Shown in pieces: positions 36,215 to 38,077 of a stretch of 38,077 nt of DNA. Under the pieces are notes generated by a model. It was not told the origin of the DNA. It was given only the letters and a program-made list of their open reading frames with translations, and ran no database searches. Source of the stretch: a bacterium (GTDB taxonomy: Bacteria > Myxococcota_A > UBA9042); contig JAUIAC010000024.1 of the NCBI GenBank assembly GCA_030425545.1, forward strand, positions 1-38,077. The letters run 5' to 3'. Both the position numbers and the translations under genes were made by a program. Within the stretch, counting starts at the first letter, position 1. Each line of letters opens with the position of its first letter.

Positions 36215-37366
36215 GTGCCCCGCCGCGACGCCCACCCTCCCGGCCACCGGACCCTTGCGTCCCCGAGCGCCTCGGTCGAAGACCGCGTGCTGGCGGCCTG
36301 CGGGGCCACAGCCGTGGTCCGTGCGGGGCGGCTGCAGTCGGTGTGGTCCGGCTACGGCGAGCTGGTGCGCTACGAGGTCGTGGGCGGCGAGGTGCCGTCG
36401 GTGGTGGTGAAGTCCGTGACCCCACCCGCGCGCCAAGGTCTGGGGCACGCCCGCAAGCTGCGCTCGTACGACGTCGAGCTGGCCTGGTACCGCGCCCTGG
36501 CAGCGCGCCTGCCACCGCCCTGCCGCGTGGCCCGCTGCCTGCTCGCCGAGCGGCGCGGTGGGACCTGGCTCTTTGTCCTGGAGGACCTCGACGCGGCCGG
36601 CTTCTCGCGGCGGACCCACCACCCCAGCCCGCGGGAGCTGCGCGGCTGCCTCCGCTGGCTCGCCTGGTTTCACGCCGTGGGGCTGGTGCAGCGCGCCCAG
36701 GGCAGCGGCGTGGCCGAAAGAACGGAGAAGCGCCGCAGTCAGCTGGGGCCACCGCCGCTGACGCCTCTGGAGCGTGGGTCGCCGAGTCCGGCGCCCGACC
36801 AGCAGGCCAGCCAACCGCCGATCTGGCCCACGGGGACCTACTGGCACCTGGCGACGCGGCCCGACGAGCTGGCCGCCCTGCCGGCCGGGCCCCTGCGCGA
36901 CGCAGCCCCGCTCATCGACGCGCGCCTGCGCGGCGCGCGCTGGCAGACCTGGGTCCACGGCGACGCCAAGCCGGCGAACTTCTGCTTTCGGCCGCGCGCT
37001 CAGGGCGGGGCGCCCGACGCCGCCGACGCGCACGGGCAGCCCGTGGCGGCGGTGGACTTTCAGTACGTGGGCGGCGGCGTGGGCGTGCAAGACGTGGCCT
37101 ACCTGGTGCGCGGCGCCGCGCAGGCCGACGTGGACGCCGCGCTGGAGACCTACCTGGCCCAGCTCGCCGACGCGCTGGGGCAGCTCGACGCCGCGCGGGC
37201 GGGGGTCGACGCCGCCGCGGTGGTCGCCGAGTGGCGGGCGCTGCTGCCCTGGGCGTGGGCGGACTACCACCGCTTCGTCGCCGGCTGGGCGCCCGGATTC
37301 CAAGCGCAGGCCCACGAGCAGGCGATGACCGACGCCGTGGTCGCGCAGGCGCTGGGCGAGCGCTGA
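36215..37366 (+). CDS. Aminoglycoside-phosphotransferase/ecdysteroid-kinase-like small-molecule kinase
   Basis: A 383-residue kinase-fold protein. I choose GTG 36215 because AGGAG (36205-36209) precedes it; the frame is open upstream to 36068 but the extra residues are not family-like. Catalytic motifs are clear: nucleotide-binding Lys in PSVVVKSV, the loop HGDAKPANF (His248, Asp250, Asn255) and the metal-binding Asp281 in AVDFQYVGGGVGVQDVAYL. The DFQ and GxGxxDVAYL pattern is typical of ecdysteroid-kinase-like/choline-kinase-like members rather than true aminoglycoside-resistance enzymes. An insert of about 30 residues rich in Pro/Ser/Gln (LGPPPLTPLERGSPSPAPD) sits between the lobes. The substrate is unknown. 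It is divergent from the SGNH hydrolase gene. Confidence 0.85.
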   Translation: MPRRDAHPPGHRTLASPSASVEDRVLAACGATAVVRAGRLQSVWSGYGELVRYEVVGGEVPSVVVKSVTPPARQGLGHARKLRSYDVELAWYRALAARLPPPCRVARCLLAERRGGTWLFVLEDLDAAGFSRRTHHPSPRELRGCLRWLAWFHAVGLVQRAQGSGVAERTEKRRSQLGPPPLTPLERGSPSPAPDQQASQPPIWPTGTYWHLATRPDELAALPAGPLRDAAPLIDARLRGARWQTWVHGDAKPANFCFRPRAQGGAPDAADAHGQPVAAVDFQYVGGGVGVQDVAYLVRGAAQADVDAALETYLAQLADALGQLDAARAGVDAAAVVAEWRALLPWAWADYHRFVAGWAPGFQAQAHEQAMTDAVVAQALGER

Positions 37367-37375
37367 GGGGCGCGG

Positions 37376-37407
37376 CTGGGTTCGACCACGGTTGGGTTCG
37401 ACTACGG
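37376..37407. repeat. 16-bp imperfect tandem duplication at the M6 protease 3' end
   Basis: CTGGGTTCGACCACGG (37376-37391) is followed directly by TTGGGTTCGACTACGG (37392-37407), with two mismatches. The second copy contains the stop codon of the minus-strand protease gene (37402-37404). It lies in the short convergent gap and looks like replication slippage. No function is evident. Confidence 0.6.
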
Positions 37408-38077
37408 CGCCGTCACGGCCACCGTGTCGCCAGCCGCGCCGCCGCTCAGCACCTTCACCGTCACGCCGTCGACCGTGACCGACTCTCCGGGCAGCAGCGC
37501 CTTGCGGTTGTGGGCGACGTGAATCGGCCCCGCGCCCGTCTTCACCGCGGCGTCGACCGTGTAGACCACCGCGCCCTCCTGGGTGAGCGCCTTGTCGAGC
37601 CCCAGCGCGCGTCGGCTCTCGATGACCACCGCCCGGCTCCCGCTCACAGGCACCATCGCCGCCTTGAGCCCGCCGGCCAGCTCCAGCGGCGCGAGGGTGA
37701 CCTGCGCCGGCGTCCCCCCCTGCGTCTTGGGCAGGCACACGATCTGCGCGTCGTCGAGCCAGCCCACGAGCCAGCGGCTGTAGGCGAAGTAGCCCGGCGC
37801 CGCCCCGGAGATGAGATCCATGATGCTGAAGGGCCGCGTAAAGCCCCCCGAGCCTCCGAGCTCGTAGAGATCGGGCAGACCCAGCGAGTGGCCCAGCTCG
37901 TGGTTGAGCCAGGTGCCGCCCCAGTGGAGCAGGTCCTTGCCGGAGGTCACGCCGTTGGTGATCTCGGCGCCGTCGGCGGCGAGGGACCCCGTCGGCCCGC
38001 CCACGCCCAGCCACGTCGGGCCGTAGCCGATCTTGGTCGCGGCGGGGGCGGCCATGAGCACCACCACGTCGCCGTCG
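37402..38077 (-). CDS. M6-like (immune inhibitor A-type) secreted metalloprotease, N-terminus outside window
   Basis: The visible 225 residues are the C-terminal part of a longer gene. The frame is open to the right edge, and the residues before the first in-frame GTG (DGD) continue the domain naturally. The zinc site is HELGHSLGLPDLYE, an HExxHxxGxxD motif with the third-ligand Asp typical of M6 and other metzincin-like proteases. FSIMDLISGAAPGYFAYSRWLVGWL matches the Met-turn and following helix of M6 domains. The C-terminal ~110 residues are beta-rich (VVIESRRALGLD, AVVYTVDA, GESVTVDGVTVKVLSGG), consistent with the M6 C-terminal sandwich. Likely secreted, but the signal is out of view. Convergent with the kinase-like gene. 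Confidence 0.85.
   Translation of the reverse strand, partial: DGDVVVLMAAPAATKIGYGPTWLGVGGPTGSLAADGAEITNGVTSGKDLLHWGGTWLNHELGHSLGLPDLYELGGSGGFTRPFSIMDLISGAAPGYFAYSRWLVGWLDDAQIVCLPKTQGGTPAQVTLAPLELAGGLKAAMVPVSGSRAVVIESRRALGLDKALTQEGAVVYTVDAAVKTGAGPIHVAHNRKALLPGESVTVDGVTVKVLSGGAAGDTVAVTAP

Noticed and set aside
36215..37366. Aminoglycoside resistance gene
   Set aside because: The catalytic motifs are shared by a broad kinase superfamily. The DFQ and GGGVGVQDVAYL pattern fits ecdysteroid/choline-kinase-like members better, and no mobile context is present.

Overview
The window is very GC-rich and almost fully coding, with strong G/C preference at third codon positions. It looks like a chromosomal segment from a Myxococcota-type (former Deltaproteobacteria) organism. 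Three things point there: a MYXO-CTERM-like C-terminal anchor on the product of 3942-4907, MopE-like Cys/Asp motifs (CDGLDNDCDG) with long CDDGNPCTTD repeats in a giant secreted protein, and many lipoproteins and surface proteins. I see no rRNA, tRNA, IS element, phage integrase or CRISPR array. Species-level assignment is not possible from this alone.

Layout. 1-1605: 3' part of an alpha/beta hydrolase gene cut by the left edge. 1893-3844: a translationally coupled OmpR-type response regulator and HAMP histidine kinase. 3942-4907: a secreted MYXO-CTERM-like protein. 4823-7861 (minus): a probable operon of a RidA-family deaminase, a saccharopine-dehydrogenase-like oxidoreductase and a tRNA-dihydrouridine synthase. 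7862-8081: a divergent control region with a strikingly AT-rich 27-bp dyad that overlaps a sigma70-like promoter. 8082-14842 (plus): a four-gene iron-acquisition-type operon made of a DUF4856 lipoprotein, an imelysin-family lipoprotein, an HTTM (vitamin K-dependent carboxylase-like) membrane protein and a FecA-like TonB-dependent receptor. 14885-17295 (minus): an S41/PDZ protease coupled to a small Ala-rich secreted protein. 17429-18004: miaE. 18135-19955 (minus): a secreted tail-fibre-like protein with a P-domain. 20198-31786: a 3862-residue Cys-rich, LamG-containing surface lipoprotein. 31830-34033 (plus): a cyclophilin, a small hypothetical protein, an HMA-domain secreted protein and a cytochrome P460-like haem lipoprotein. 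34079-36052 (minus): an SGNH hydrolase with TPR repeats. 36215-37366: a kinase-like phosphotransferase. 37402 to the right edge (minus): an M6-like metalloprotease, N-terminus outside the window.

How the genes may work together. The clearest system is the dyad plus DUF4856/imelysin/HTTM/TonB-receptor operon. Gene order, lipoprotein signals, TonB receptor and upstream dyad fit a metal-regulated (probably Fur/iron) surface uptake system whose three accessory proteins have no established biochemical role. The HTTM protein keeps residues that align with the catalytic His and Lys of animal gamma-glutamyl carboxylase, so it may be an enzyme rather than only a membrane anchor. The second notable region is the pair of divergent surface proteins around 19956-20197, in particular the giant lipoprotein with 30 Cys-rich modules, two LamG domains and a second, recently duplicated Cys-rich family at its C-terminus. 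The rest is ordinary housekeeping and envelope function.
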